From the NCBI GenBank assembly GCA_013399895.1, contig VXBA01001643.1, forward strand, positions 708,152-772,151: DNA of 64,000 bases. The letters are read 5' to 3'. A model generated the notes under the pieces. That model was not told the origin of the DNA and did no database searches. It saw only the letters and a program-made list of their open reading frames with translations. Position numbers and translations under genes: made by a program. The DNA comes from Serilophus lunatus (lineage: Eukaryota > Chordata > Aves > Passeriformes > Eurylaimidae). Shown here piece by piece: positions 1-13,068 of the stretch. Positions within the stretch are counted from its first letter, which is position 1. Each line of letters begins with the position of its first letter.

Positions 1-1609
1 GCTGCCTGATATTAAGAGATTAATCAAAAATTTCCATAGATCCTCACATTAGGTGATTTTTCCTATTGTGTTTGACACTCAATCCTGTCAAACTTTCTTT
101 TCCATGTGGCTTTTTGTGTGTGTGGTACTAAAGAAGATGTGCTGCCATCTTTCCAAGTGAATAAAAGCCCATGTGAATTGTTCTCAGACTTTATTTCATG
201 AGCTGGGTTCAAAGCTCTGGTTGCCCCAGGGCAAAGAGAGGCCCAGGAGCACGAACACTCCCAAACTGGCACTGGCTTCCCAAGGGGATTTCTCAGCTGA
301 GTGGGGTTTGGATCAAATACTTGCAGGAGAAAAGCTCCAGCAATGAAATGTCATCAGTCTGGGGTGGTTTCCTACCTGCACTGCAGGATGTTACCCAACC
401 ACAGGGATTTGTCCAACCTAACCCCAGTAATCCAGTGCTGTAGACTCCCCTGATAATCCACAGGAGGATGAATCACCCTGTTAGACAGCTGTCCAACAAG
501 TGGGCTGAATTGTTTCCTGGATATTTCTGTCTCCTCCATTAATTACAGAGTTTAGGTGACTAGTTTGGACGAGATACCTAATTTTTAGGTGGCCAAAATG
601 CAGGAAAACAAACCCAGCCTAAATCTCTCTCTGCCTCAGCCATTGACCTGTAAAGCACAGTCCATTTGTGTGCTTGAGTTTGGATGTAAACTCTCCATGG
701 TGTGTCTACCTGGAGCTGATGCTCCAATGTTCACAAAAAAAGGGGGTTTCAGTTCATCCTGACGTGAGTAAAATGATTGGGAGCTGCAGGTGACAGACCT
801 ACTGAACCTGAGGTTGTGCCTCTGTGGTGGTTCATGGTTTTCAGGAGGAATAAAAGGGGAGGCAGCTTCTTGTGAAAGGAAAAAATAACATTAAAGCCAA
901 GATCATCGTATTTCATATACTGTGTTGTCCTTGAAATCTTGTTCCTCAGCTTGGGGAAGTTCCAGAGGGCAGGGGTTGTAATTACTAAGATATATTTGAT
1001 CAGCAAAATTTACCTGAAGTGGTTCGAGCTTTAAGGTTTTCTGATAAAAATCATAACTGGAGAATCAGATCTCCAACTTTATTACTTGTACTTACTTCGG
1101 TACTTATTTTCATGTACAAAGACAACATGGGAACCCACATTCATTTAAGACTCTGCCCATGTTTTTGCTTTCGTATGTGAGCAATAATTATCAGGAGTGA
1201 CAAGAAGAACCCTTATTTTTCCAGTCACAATCCCCTTAAATTTGTTACCAAACCGGTAGTTTATTTTTATTGTAAGTAACCTCTCAAAAATATTTAGAAA
1301 TACACACGGTGTTACTCAAACGTCAGTAGCAGATATGGGGAAGTTGCCAATCCAGTTTGGCTGTAAACATAAAGACAACTAAGACGAAACCCTCTTTCCC
1401 TGCAGCTTTTTAGCAAGAAGAACAAAGCTTTGGTTCAGGACAGTCCAAGTCTTCCTTTGGAGACAGAGGCTGTCTGCGTGTTATCACCCAGCTCTGAACC
1501 CTGTTACCCTTCACACTGGGAATTTCCATTTCCAGTTTCCATTTCCTTCCCCGTGGGTGTTCATAGGAGCCCTGACAATCCCCACAGCACCAGCACTTCC
1601 CAAAAAAAC
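1..1609. other. single-copy noncoding stretch, no gene seen
   Basis: Open frames here are short and overlap one another on both strands, and none has a recognisable domain or consistent splice signals. No CR1 signature, tandem array or strong RNA-gene motif was seen. Intergenic or intronic DNA is the simplest reading. Confidence 0.55.
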
Positions 1610-1980
1610 CCAAACTCCGTCGCTGGCGGGTCGAGGTTCTGGTGCTCCCAGGAAAGCTGGCGCTGCACATGCCCTCCCCCAGCCCAGAGGTTCCCCTGGG
1701 CTCTGGGCAAGATTTGCCCCCGTTTGGTTTGTTCCTTTGCCAGGTTCTGGTTGGGTTTCTCAAAGCCAGGACTCCTTGAGGCCGCTCCGGGCCGAACGCG
1801 GCGTCTCCCGGCTTGGGCGGCTGCCTGGGCTCAGGTGATGGATTGAGCCTTTGATCAGCAGAGTCAGGACAAGCTGCACAAGCTGCTCGTGCTCTGCACT
1901 GGCTCCACGTCGAGTCTGACGGTGGGATTTGTGAAATGCATGTTGCCATATACTCCGAGATTGATGTGCTGCGCTCCCGT
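1610..1980. promoter_or_regulatory. small CpG-dense patch with a TCF/LEF-like site
   Basis: I count about 21 CpG dinucleotides in roughly 365 bases, eight of them within about 43 bases near 1781-1822, while the surrounding kilobases are CpG-poor. A sequence reading CCTTTGATC at 1848-1856 matches the TCF/LEF consensus. The strand to the right (about 1890-1980) keeps several CpGs in a low-repeat context, as conserved elements often do. Overlapping open frames cross this patch on both strands (up to 179 codons on the minus strand), but GC-rich DNA is poor in stop codons, so this is weak evidence for coding. The patch could be a small CpG island at an unannotated or lncRNA promoter, an enhancer, or a GC-biased conversion spot. 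Confidence 0.35.
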
Positions 1981-4900
1981 GTGGAATGAGCCGTGTTCCC
2001 AGAGGGCTGTCAGGTATCCTTAGCACGGCTACAGACTGGGTTTGATGAGAGAGAATAAAACAAGCAGCTGTCCCAATGCTTTGAGAGAAGGACAGCAGGC
2101 ACAACCATGTATTTTTCTCCTTTAACTCCAAAAAACAAGATAAAAAACACAGTCCGTACGTCAAATTGGCAACTCTCAGCAGTTGGCAGCTCCTCATTCT
2201 CCAGACAGCTTCACCCATGGTTGGAAGCAAGAAAACTTTGTTTCTAAAATGCATCTATTCCTTAAAAAAAAAAAGTTATTCCCTTCTTTTCACCCAGAAC
2301 AACAAGTAGGAACAACAAGAAAACAAAAGCATTGCAGCCACAAGAATGTCCTTATTGTTTTGTGCCCATCTCTGGGTTTCCATAAATACCAGCCCAGCTG
2401 CTGCTGAAATAATCTGCAAGTTTTTTGGGCTCTTCTATTCTGCTCATGTGTCCACATTAAATGGCTTGTTTTCCTAGGGCCCAAATCCCTCTTTCCAATG
2501 AACTGAATTTAGCATTCAGCAAATGCTGCTCAGCCATCCCTCAGACCATGACGTTTGTAAGTTATTTCGGGGGTTTGGCAGAGCCCTCAGCATCAGCCTC
2601 ACAGCAGCCCTTCAAAATGTGTGCTCAGCTAAATTCACCTCACATAAAAAAATATTTCAAAGTCCAAGCAAGTCGCCCACCTTCCTTTTTGCTTCCCATT
2701 CTATGGGATTGTTTTCAACTAAAATACCATGTGGGCGAATATATTCTCCTGCCTCATCCAAATGGATGTGGACATGGATTGTTACGATTCATTTGCATGC
2801 TTTGACATTCTCCACCAAGAACATTTTGGGAAGGGGAATGTGTACCTGACATTTCACACAGTAACTTCTACATGTTTAAAAATTTCAAGTATCCTCTGAT
2901 TTTTAGGAATTTAGGGTCGTGGATTGGAGGGCAGCAGCTGAGTCAGCAAGTTTGGAATGTCCAAAGAAATCCAAGGAAACATCCAGAAATAATCACATAC
3001 CACAAGTTTTAAAACCTTGATTAAAATACCCAATTAACTTCTCACTGTCCTGGGTTGAGTTGAAAGCAGAACAAGTTCCTCTCAGCTGTTTTCCTGGTAT
3101 TTCTTTCTCATCCAAAATATTTCTTAGGTTTCCTATGACAAAAACTTTGGGTAGCATTTATCTGCATATACTTTATAGGATTGGAAATGGGATTGTAGGA
3201 ACTTTTCTGGAGTTGGGACTGGACATCTTGGGGGGATTAGGATGAGGATCCAGCAGCCTGGAGCTCACCTTGCAAGGGAGCCTCTCCAAACATCACGAGC
3301 TCCTGATGATGCTCATGAGCAGAAAGAGGGTTTTGTTGGGACTTCTCTCCCCTTCAGTTATTAAGTAGATTAAATAAATAAAAATAATTCCCTTTCACTC
3401 CTGGTCCAGTGTAAGCAACTCTGTGACGTTTGTTGCTTTGGGATTTATGCATCAGAATAACCTTTGCTTCCAACATTTTCTGAAGATTTGCCAGCAAATA
3501 TTGCTCTTTAATTTGGATAATCCACACATCATGGAGGGTGGGAATAAAAAACAACAGGAATGTAATTAAGGGCTGAGTTTGCATTGAAAAGCAATGTATT
3601 TGCATTTAACATCACCTGAGGGGTTTCCTTCATGGAAGAACTTCTGGCAAATTCCTCCTGTATCCCTGTTTGCTTCCTAGCAGTGCTGATGTACAAAGAA
3701 ATCGAGCTACCAGATTTGCCTGAGGGTTTAAGATCTTTCCAGACATCTGGCAGATCCAGCATTGCGTCAAACACGTTTTAAGAAATGGTTCCAGTAGATC
3801 CAGATCCTCCAACCCACTCTGGGGATGTTCAGGATCCATGGTTTGGTTTGGACCCATCTTATATTTTAATGGTTGACAAGTTCTCCTTGTTCCAAGGTGC
3901 AGATTGGCCCTGGAAAAAAAAATAAACAGTGGAAAAAAACTTTTCATATGGACAAAACACAGAACCATTCCCGTGTTCTCTCTGAAATTTTCCAGGCGAA
4001 TTGGAAATTTCTGAATAGCCCCAGGAAAGATTGAAGTTTTACCCCAAATTTTCAGGAGAGGTTCAGTGCTGGGGGGGACAGATGGGATTCCCCTGACTGC
4101 AGCAGCTCTTTTGGAGGTAAATTTGCAAATTTGGTGGCTCTATTTTCAGTCAATCATTTTTCCCCAGTGCCCAGAGCAATCTGTGCTGGGGGTGGTTGGC
4201 AGAAGCAGGAGCACAATCCTGTCACTCATTGCCTTTGTTCTTTTCCCTTCCTGCTTTTAGTTTATTGCTCTTGCCTGGTGGGAACTCTTCCTTTTTTTGG
4301 ATTCTAGATCAGGACAAGAGCAATGTGTCATCAATCTGTCTCTTCCAACATTATGAGCTTTCCTGCTTGGAGTGTGGGTGGGAGAACAAGTCTTTTTATG
4401 GATAATCTCTATGCCAACAAGCAAACACTGCATTATGGATAATAACAAATAATGATTCACTGAGATGAGTTAAAAGGGTTGTAAGTGCTAATGAACCTCA
4501 GACAAGTTCCCATCTCAGGCAGTTGATGCTGAACCTCCAATCTCATGCTTTGGAGGGGTCAAAATAACCCAAAACATGAAGGCAAATTAAGTTTTGAGGA
4601 GAAAGGAGAATATTCATCTTCCCTGGAGGTGATCAGAAAAACCTGTGATGCCTGGGATCAATATAATGTAAGTGTGGAGTAGATAAAGAGCAATAATATT
4701 CCTTTTTAGCTTAAAACAGTTTCTATCAATGTTCTGTCATTTTTTTCATCAGCAACGTTGCCTCGTTGGAGGTCTTCTTACATATTCAGATGCATCTCAC
4801 TTAATTTTAGAGCTTTCTCTCCAGTCAATGGAGAAACCTGGGTCTCTTCACATGGTGATTCAACCCCTCTGTTTTACTTTAGGATGGGATAATTATTCCT

Positions 4901-7027
4901 TGGGAGACCAGTTACTTTCCTTTGACTCCACCTGGGTAGGACTACTGTGTCTGATTTTAAATTTAAATATCTGATCAATAGATTTGGATGAAATAAGTCT
5001 GGATTTATTTCTAGAAAATGGAAAGTAAACTTCTCTTGGATGCTTTGCATTGATTTGAATTTCTTTTTCTTCAACAACTTTGTTCATATCTAGCAAGATA
5101 AATCCATCATTTCACTTTGGAAAGAAAAAAAAACTTCCCTAAAGCCAAAATCCTCATCCAGATCTGCATCTTCCAGCACATTTGTGAGTCCTGATGTTCT
5201 CCTGGAGCTCAGGTAACAGGAATCCCACAGCGACAAACAGAACCAACCACAATCACCAGCAAAATAGTCATTTTCCACGTGTTTTAGAAACTTTCTGGGC
5301 ATTCTACTAAACCCTCCATGAGGTGTTCAGGTAGTTTCATGCTGGTGGAGATGAAGGGAAGTTCTGTAGCTGATTTTCTTTGCGGTGAATTTGTGCTTAA
5401 TAATGGTGAGAGACTAACGATGATTTCCACACAGTCGGTTTCAACACGAGCCAACAGAGCTGACTTACAAATCACTGCCCTTTTGATGACAGGACAGCAA
5501 GATGGGTATAAATTACTCTTGGTTTACTTAAGAAATAAGTCTGCATCATCAACATAGGAAAGACATCCAGCATCACTTCTGCCGTGAGCCTGCGGTCCAA
5601 GGAAAGCAAATAACGAGCACCAGAAATCTCCGAAGGAGCCTTCCCAGGGCACTCACAGCTCCTCTTGGAAGGGTAAAAATGGTCCCTGATCCATCACTCA
5701 GAAGCTCAGTGATCATATCGGGCTGTTTAGAAGCAAAGTTGGTTTCATGTGGTGCCAGGCAAAGATGTAAACACTGGTTGGTGCCGGCGAGGAACATCAG
5801 AACCCGGCTTGTGCTGTGCTGCTCTCACCCCGAGCTCGTGGGGGTGAGGAGGGGGGACTTGGGAACAAACAGAGGCTTCAATCACTGAAAATCATTGTTT
5901 GCAATCAATACTGGGAGAAGCACATTACCCAGGCCAAGCTGCTTTTGCAGTAATCGCTTCTGCGAGTCTGTAGCTGACTAAACCCGCCAGCAACAAAAAG
6001 GGATGTGTTTGGGAAAGGGATGGCAATTTCCAAGGACTTTGGGATCCTGGGGTTGCTCCCCTAGGTGAGGGAAAGCAACTGCTGTCTTAAAGGCAGGGAA
6101 AACACAGCCAACAGTCAGCAAGTTGTTTATAGTAGAAACGATTGATACCCTCACACTTTGCACAAGGTACAGAAAAGGGGCTTGGAATGGGATAAAAGGG
6201 ACAAATTTTGTACTAACAGCAATAAATGTTTCCACCAACAATAGTATGAAGGCACCAGGGACTAATAAAGGTATTAACTTTACCCATGTTTTCTTAAACT
6301 GAATATTACAGCCAAGAGGGGTCTGTATTTCTAAATAATTTAATATCTCAAAGAGATGCCCAGCTCTGTATAATAAAACTGCAGGGTTTTAAAAGCTTTC
6401 CCAGTGCAGGGATGGAATCTGGTCATCTCTGGCTTTCCCATTCCCACCAAATTGTGGGAGAACATTTTGTATTCCTCACTCTCTGAGAAAGCCATGACAG
6501 TGCCTGAGCAGTTAAATGTCTATGAGTTGATCTCTCTTTACCTTGTGTGTGTCTGCAATCAAGGAAATTAGAATAAAGAAATTAATCCTCTGTTTTCTTT
6601 AGGTGGAAACTCACTGTCCCCCTTTAATGCCATAGATTTTTTTAATCAGCAGGATTTTTTCAGTAAGCACATCACCATTTATTTACCTTGAGAGAGAGTT
6701 TACAGGGACGTTGTTTGTTTTATTTTTTCCTCCTAAGCAACACTAATGTTTTTTCTATGTACTGTAATCTCAGCCCCAGCTTTGTCAATATTTGGTCTTA
6801 TCTTAAAGAACTCCAAAGCAGGGTCAAAAGAAAGTAAACTCTCACTCCAGAAAGCAAATATCAATTATTTAACCACCTCAGGCAGTGAACATGCTTTGAG
6901 CAAGTTCAGGAGAAAAATAGCAAGAAAGTCAAAGCCTGGTCAAGTTGTGCTTTGAACCCAGTGCCCCCCTTAAACCCAGAGGCTGCTGATACAGAATAAA
7001 TTTCATCTGCCAGAGGGAGGGTTAGAT
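1981..7027. other. single-copy noncoding stretch, no gene seen
   Basis: No CR1 signature, long tandem array or recognisable coding exon was found in these five kilobases. Open frames are all at or below about 164 codons, overlap on opposite strands and carry no domain I recognise. Short A-rich tracts occur (for example 2265-2274). Nothing here supports a gene call. Confidence 0.55.
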
Positions 7028-7237
7028 GGGATCTGGGGAAGAAATCCTTCCCTTGGAGGGTGGGCAGGCCCTGGCACAGGGTGCCCAGAGAAGCTGTGGC
7101 TGCCCCATCCCTGGGAGTGTCCAAGGCCAGGCTGGAGCCACCTGGGATAGTGGGAGGTGTCCCTGCCCAGGGCAGGGGTGGCACTGGATGGGCTTTAAGG
7201 TCCCTTCCAGCCCCAACCAGGATTCTGTGATTGTGAT
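7028..7237 (+). mobile_element. CR1 LINE fragment, 3' end, sense on plus strand
   Basis: The block runs from 'gaaatccttccc' through 'ctggcacagggtgcccagagaagctgtgg', 'gtgtccaaggccaggctgg' and 'gggctttaaggtcccttcc' to 'aggattctgtgattgtgat'. This is the order of the 3' end of avian CR1 read in the sense direction, ending in degenerate copies of the short terminal repeat. It is heavily 5'-truncated, as usual for CR1. The open frames over it are repeat translations and not genes. Family assignment is firm; the subfamily is not resolved. Confidence 0.93.
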
Positions 7238-9871
7238 TTTCTCTCAGTGTTGGAGGTGAGGTGAGTAGATGAAGGCTGAAGGGTCAAAAGGGATGAGTCA
7301 GGAAGTGTTTTGTTTTTCCTTTATCCCCCCAGAGTGGAAACTTAGGAGGAATCCCTTCTCTAAGATAATATTGATTGTAATTTATTACGTGCTCTGTTTC
7401 AACAAGCTAAAGAAAAGAATAAGTGCAGTGTTTGGCCATGGATCTGCCAGGCTTAAAAAAAAAAAAAAAACAACCCCAAGCTTACCCAGTGTGTAAAAAG
7501 CAGGGAGTGAATCATTGGCAATGGGAACTCTGTCAGAATTAGGAAATTAAGTTCATTAAAGGTGTGGTAACTTAATTTTCTATGCAAGCATGTAATGGTG
7601 AGGGTTGGGCAGCAAAAACCCTTCAGACATCCAGTTTAACACAAACCCACCCAAAGCTGGCAGGGTGGAGCATCCCCAGCTCAGCCCAGCCTCGGGCCCC
7701 CTGCTCAGGTTACCTTTGCTCTAAGTAGTCCAAATTAGCCCCAGACTGTGTGTCCTGCTTGTCCCCTGGCTCAGCAGCGTGAGAGCAGAGGGGCTCTGGG
7801 GGTGCCACGAGTGGAGGAGCCCCCACATGTCTCCCCTCCCCAAGAACATGGGGCAGATGCATCATCCCAGGTGGAGCCACGGATCCAGTTCCCCCCTACA
7901 GGAGACACCTCCCGCAGTGCAGCCCCTTCTCCCCCTCCTGCTGCTGCTCAGGATGGACAGGCACTCCTCACTCCACATCTTTTATCCATTTGTGTTTCCA
8001 AGTATCCATGTCTGATTCTTGTCCATCATCCACAGGGCTGTGGCCATTACTTTTCCCAGCTGGATTCAGGCTTTTCGTTTGCTAATTTCTTTAAACTTTT
8101 TCCATAAACCAATTACACAAATGTGCTGGAATCACATAGTTTTCCTACTCAACATCAGCATTCCCTGTTCCTACAGATTCTCTAAGGCATATTCATGGAT
8201 AAGTGTGTGGTAGATGAACACAGGGAGAGAAAACCCAGAGATGAAATCTCCTTTTCCCCCAGCTTTGACCACTTCTTGATTCAAACAAAGGCATGAAACC
8301 AAAGCAATTTCACCCCTGACCTCGCTACACGGTCCTTTTTACAACTAAAATTTACAACTGGCTTCCAAATCACTCTCATTGCCTCACTTATCCTTAAGAG
8401 GCTTAAACTAAAATTAAACAAATTTGGTTTCCCAAAGAAATTCCGAGATTTTGCTCCTTTCTGGTTTTACTGTGGTTGCCCAGGCCAAGCAGAGCTCCCA
8501 GATCCATTTACCAAAGCCCACGGAATCACTGGTTTGTATCTGTTCCCTTCAAACAGGAATCCTGTCCATGTTCCTTAATTCTCTGCATAGGGTAATTCCT
8601 GCAGCCAGAATTTCTGGTGGCCTATTAGTGCTGTATAAAACTCTAAAGATTTCCTGTTTCAGGGAGCAGCAGGTTTTACAGAAAATCTGAACTGGACTAT
8701 TCCAGGGAAAGTCAGTCAAGAGACCCCAAGATGCCACCCAAGGTCTCTGGAGGGTCTTCTCCCTTCTTTTCCAGCCCAGCCATCCATGGCATGGTCCTGC
8801 CTTCCTTGTGCTTGGGAATGAGTTTTTTAGGAAGCATCTCCTGGGCTGTCCAGATATTTTGTGGAGGGTGTAGCAAGGCATCAAGTGGGATCCTGGAGGA
8901 TACACCCCAGTGCTGCCCCACATGGATGACACCAGTGAGCAGGGACTGAAATTTGGGGGTTCTTCCCCTTTAGGATCCACACCAATTCTTACTCATTCTG
9001 GCTCTGTTGCCTGTGGCCAAAGGCAGGGATTAATCCAGCTCCAGCCAACATTCATTTCCACAAATCTCACCTACAGCCACCTTAGGAGACTGAGCCCCAG
9101 GTGACCCTCTTGGAACTGTGGCTCCATTCTTGTTATTCCCAGGGGATGGAGCTGCTGGGGGGTCCAAGGGGAGCCCCCACCACTGGCACAGGCAGCAAGG
9201 CAGGTGACTGCTTGGAACAGGGGCTTTTGACACTGCACATTTCACTGGGGATTCACTGTGGGTTTATTTCTCCTTCTCAAAGCTGTGAGGGTGAACATTA
9301 TTGAAATAAAAAAAAAGAAGTATTTTAAAAAAAAAGGGCAAAAAGAAAACAGTGAAAAGCAACAAGGAAAGTTTCTGTCCAAAAAAAAGTCCAAAACTGG
9401 CTCCAATTGGACCTTGGTACGGAAATGCTGGAACTTGTACCCTCCAGTGGCAAAATAAAACAGGCTACCATTATTAGAAATTTTCTACAGCTAAAGATGT
9501 AACATCATAGCTAAATTCAGTCAGAGACAGGTCGAGCAACAAAAACCAGGAGCCAAGGCAGTCTAGTCTGGTCTGAAACCTGATTCAGGCACCAGATTAT
9601 GAATAGATTTAACTAGTTTGCCAAATGAAAATGTAGATTTTGGCAGTGTTTGGGCTGCTTTTATTTTTTGATGTTTTTGGTGTGCTATATGTGGAGTCCT
9701 GTTGCGCTGTGGGGATCTGAGAAAAGAGCCTTTTTATATTATAGAACAACCTGAGGCTCATGGCTGTGTAGGGAGAGTATAGAAAACACCATTAACCCCA
9801 TAAGTGCCAAAGGCCTGAAGGAGCTCTGCCTGAGGTCCCTTAGTGCAGGAACCTGCTCCACTCAAACATCT
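7238..9871. other. noncoding stretch with homopolymer and A-rich tracts
   Basis: An uninterrupted run of 16 A lies at 7455-7470. A purine-rich, A-dominated stretch lies at about 9303-9395 and explains the lysine-rich open frame there. The 143-codon minus-strand frame at 8549-8980 has no recognisable domain. I see no gene, RNA or regulatory site that I can support. Confidence 0.5.
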
Positions 9872-10028
9872 GAGCAGGGTGCCCAGAGAAGCTGTGGCTG
9901 CCCCATCCCTGGAAGTGTCCAAGGCCAGGCTGGAGCCACCTGGGACAGTGGGAGGTGTCCCTTCCCATGGCAGGGGTGGCAATGGATGGGCTTTAAGATC
10001 CCTCCACTCTGGGGATTCTGTGATCACA
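9872..10028 (+). mobile_element. CR1 LINE fragment, 3' end, sense on plus strand
   Basis: This block shares the order of conserved pieces with the copy at 7.0 kb: 'cagggtgcccagagaagctg', 'gtgtccaaggccaggctgg', 'gggaggtgtcccttcccatgg', 'gggctttaagatccct', then a degenerate 'ggattctgtgat' terminus. It starts further 3' than the 7.0 kb copy, so it is more truncated at its 5' side. Both copies share the 'ctggagccacctggga' wording, which suggests closely related source elements. Confidence 0.92.
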
Positions 10029-10218
10029 ATCAAACTGGTTCCACCTTTTCTTACACATCCATCCTGGACCAGCACTCACCAAGGAATTCACAGAACTGAA
10101 CCTGGAGAGATCCACCACCACCTGCAAAGCTGGGGATAATATGGAATTGTCTGTCCAGCCTTTGTGGGGCATCAAAGTACATCGGGACCTCTTTCTTCCT
10201 TGGTCATTTATAAGCACG

Positions 10219-10378
10219 GAATTCTAGAATGACAGAATATGCCAAGTTGGAAGGGACCCAAAAGGATCATTGTGTCCAATTCCTGCACAGGCCCATCCCC
10301 AAAAGTCACCCCATGGGCCTGAGAGGATCATCCAAAAGCCCCTTGAGCTCCAGCAGCCTTGATGCTGTGACCACTTTT
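10219..10378 (-). mobile_element. CR1 LINE fragment of a second 3'-end type, sense on minus strand
   Basis: The block begins with 'ggaattctagaatgacagaat', followed by 'gttggaagggacccaaaaggatcat', 'ccaattcctgcacaggcccatcccc', 'gggcctgagaggatcatcc' and 'agcagccttgatgctgtgacca'. In CR1 these are the reverse complement of the 3' end of the subfamily type that carries a 'cctgagagcgttgtcc' segment. It lies about 190 bases from the plus-strand copy at 9.87 kb and in the opposite orientation. It differs from the 'ccatgggcagggacacc' type seen in most other copies here. Confidence 0.82.
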
Positions 10379-11611
10379 ATTATTAATTATAGTGAAAGAA
10401 CAACTTCAATCCATGGAAGTCCTATGCAGTATCATCTGAAACACGCCCCAGAGAGACAGGTGGCTATTTCAAAGTAAGAAAAGGTTTAAAATACCCCCGA
10501 GACTGCAGCCCACAAGTGTAGAGCAGGAGAAACAGGCAGGACATCTCCGGAGGTGCCTTTTGGTGACAGAGGCCAGTTCCCTGCAGTCCCAGCTCACCCT
10601 GACTCCGTTCAGGTATGGGAGCAAGGAAGTATTAAAAAAGGAGGAGTTTAAAACAGAAAATACAATGGAGGTGGGGAGGAGGAGATTGTCAAGGATCCTG
10701 TTCTGTGGCTGCTCCTTGGCTGTGGGGCCTTTGGAATATTTCCTGAACATGGAAAATCCACATCAGGCTGTGCAGGAGGGGTATTGCCAGATGTCCCAGC
10801 AGAGTCTGAGCATAAGTGTCTGTGTCACCCTGTAAGCTGCTGTCCCCACCCAAAAGACACCAATTCCCCTGGGACAGCACAAGGTTTCAGCATCTCATTG
10901 GACCCCAGAGCACTTGAGTCACCAGCCTGAAGTGTCTGTGTGTTAAGTAATTGTAGTGATGTCATGGCACAGAGAAAGGGGGGCTGAGAGTTGTGCAAAC
11001 ACATTTGCATGAGAACATAACTGAGACCCTTAGAACAACTCCAGTGTGTCCCTCTTAAATCCAATGTATTGCACAGCTGGTTATTTTGGAAGCTGTAATG
11101 CTGAGGATTTAATATGAAATTGTGTTGTGTATTTAGAATAATTTGGAATTCATCTCTTCAGTCACCTACTGATCGTCATCTTTTATTTTACTCACTCATT
11201 GTGCACACACAGGATCACTGGAAATAGCACTGGCATGACATGTTTTACCCTTCTTTACCATGGAAATGTTGATCAAGTTGGTCCTGTAAGAGTTGCAGTG
11301 TCTGCTGGAGTTTGTGCCAGCTCCAGGATCAGAACAAATGCAGATTTATCACCACAGTGCCATGTTTTTATCCAGGTTTTGCCACCCAGGCTACCAACAT
11401 TGCACGGAATTGGTTTCTCCTCAGGGAAGTGCCAGTTCAGGTCCACACATGGTTACATGTCATTGCACCTCCTGGGATACTCAGACTATTCCAGCTGCTT
11501 AAAATAGTTTCAGCTGCAGTGAACCCAAATTATCCCCTCAGAACCCATCCAGTCATACAGTTGCCACCTGCCCAAAGCACTCAGGTGACCCTCAGAGCCT
11601 GGAATCCCATC
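10379..11611. other. noncoding stretch between two CR1 fragments
   Basis: No repeat family, domain or RNA gene was recognised. Opposing frames of about 60 to 130 codons overlap through most of it, with no consistent coding pattern. The 130-codon plus-strand frame at 11312-11704 runs straight into the CR1 fragment that follows, which argues against it being a gene. Confidence 0.5.
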
Positions 11612-11768
11612 GTGGAATATCCCCAGTGGGAAGGGACTCACAGGGATCATCCAGTCCAACCCCTGGCCCTGCACAGACACCCCAAAACCCCACCATGTGC
11701 CTGAGAGCGTTGTCCTAATTCTTCTTGAGCTCTGGCAGCCTTGGGGCCGTGACCAGACCGTATTCCAA
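11612..11768 (-). mobile_element. CR1 LINE fragment of the second 3'-end type, sense on minus strand
   Basis: The order is 'gtgggaagggactcacaggg', 'atcatccagtccaacccctgg', 'ccctgcacagacaccccaaaac', 'gtgcctgagagcgttgtcc' and 'ttgagctctggcagccttgg' followed by 'gggccgtgacca'. This matches the same subfamily type as the copy at 10.2 kb but is much better preserved. The far edge past about 11768 is uncertain: the following 150 bases look partly CR1-like but too degraded to call. Confidence 0.86.
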
Positions 11769-12099
11769 TGTATCCTCATCTCTCCTAATCCAAGGATTTG
11801 CCTGATGGCTTTTTGGGGGCAGCAGGACCCCTCTCCATAAAACCATCCTCAGGGATGTTGATCTGATACAGGTCAGACTAATCCTGAAGGAGACATTTCT
11901 CCCCTCAACACCTATTTCTGGACTCTCAGTTTTCTCTTATAAATTGTTATTTAAATTAAAAAATAAATCAATTAAAAGGGCACCGTGGCCACAACCCCCC
12001 TTTCCCAGCGCCACCCACACGTGCAGAGGAGACACTGCAGCACAAAGAGCAGGGACAGCTCAGAGCAGCAGATTTCACACTGGGCTGGAGCATCACAGA

Positions 12100-12200
12100 G
12101 GAGAATCCACACGCTGGGTTGGATATTCATTAATCATCCAGCTAATTTGTTTTTGCACGGCAGCGCTGACAGCGAGCGAATGTTATTGTAGCAGCAGCAC
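12100..12200. promoter_or_regulatory. possible conserved element with homeodomain motifs
   Basis: At about 12125-12150 there are close-set TAAT-type cores ('attcattaatcatccagctaattt'), followed within 30 bases by four retained CpGs (about 12157-12179). Retained CpGs and dense homeodomain cores in non-repeat DNA are typical of conserved vertebrate enhancers, but this is inference from texture alone. AT-rich DNA produces TAAT cores by chance. Confidence 0.22.
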
Positions 12201-12936
12201 ATGGAATAATGCAGGCTCCAAACCACTGCCCTGTGCTCACTTCTGCTCCTCTCTGTGTCCAACTGCAACTGGAAATATATCCACTTTTATTCCCATCTGC
12301 TGGAAGGAATAGACCTGCCATCTGTGGCCACAAGGATAAAAGGATTGCTCCTGCCTTTTTCTTCTTCCTCCCTCTGGTCCTTATCTCAGGAACATGACTT
12401 GAAATCTGGCCCAGAATTTACTGACTGTTCAGAGACTTTTTATGAGGCAATGCTTTCACAGGCTGATATTGAGAGTATATGCATTTATATACAGGGACAC
12501 ACATGTATTATTGTGCCTAAGGTTATTTCTGCAGTAAATCTCTTTCATATTTGTATACAATATGCACAGGTAGTGTTCACATGAGAGAGGAAAAATTAAC
12601 CAGTGGTTAAGATTAACTTGGGATTTGAGAGACCTGGTTTTAATTCTCCCCTCTGACACAGCCTTCCTTTTTAATATCCATATATATTTATATATACATG
12701 CACCATAGAAAAGGCAGAGGGGATTTTGCCTACATTGTCCTTCAAATGCAGACCTGGATCTTCAGGAGAGTCTTGGCTTTTGCACTATATGGATGGGAAC
12801 CCACATTCTGCAAAGGGTTTTGATGAGTTTTGACTCTCGTGGGACAGACACAGATTTGGCCACATCCCTCAGGCCGTGAGAAAACTCACCCAGCAATTTC
12901 TCTGTGCCTCACACATGTTGGCTACAATAGATCTTG

Positions 12937-13068
12937 GAATCATGGAATGGTTTGGGTTGGAAGGGACCTTAAAGCTCATCTCATTCCACCCTCTGCCATG
13001 GGCAGGGACATCAACGTGGCCTTGGACACTTCCAGGGATGGGGCAGCCAGAACTGCCCTCCCCATGTC
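12937..13068 (-). mobile_element. CR1 LINE fragment, sense on minus strand
   Basis: The block opens with 'atcatggaatggtttgggtt' and 'ggaagggaccttaaagctcatc', then 'ccatgggcaggga' and 'cttggacacttccagggatggg', ending near 13068 after 'gcagccagaactgcc'. It is the reverse complement of the CR1 3' end. About 35 bases of the usual segment between 'cagggac' and 'ccttggacac' are shortened to 'atcaacgtgg', so an internal deletion is likely. Confidence 0.93.

Noticed and set aside
1021..1035. tRNA B-box-like 'ggttcgagctt'
   Set aside because: It deviates from the B-box after GGTTCGA, and no A-box or cloverleaf could be traced around it.
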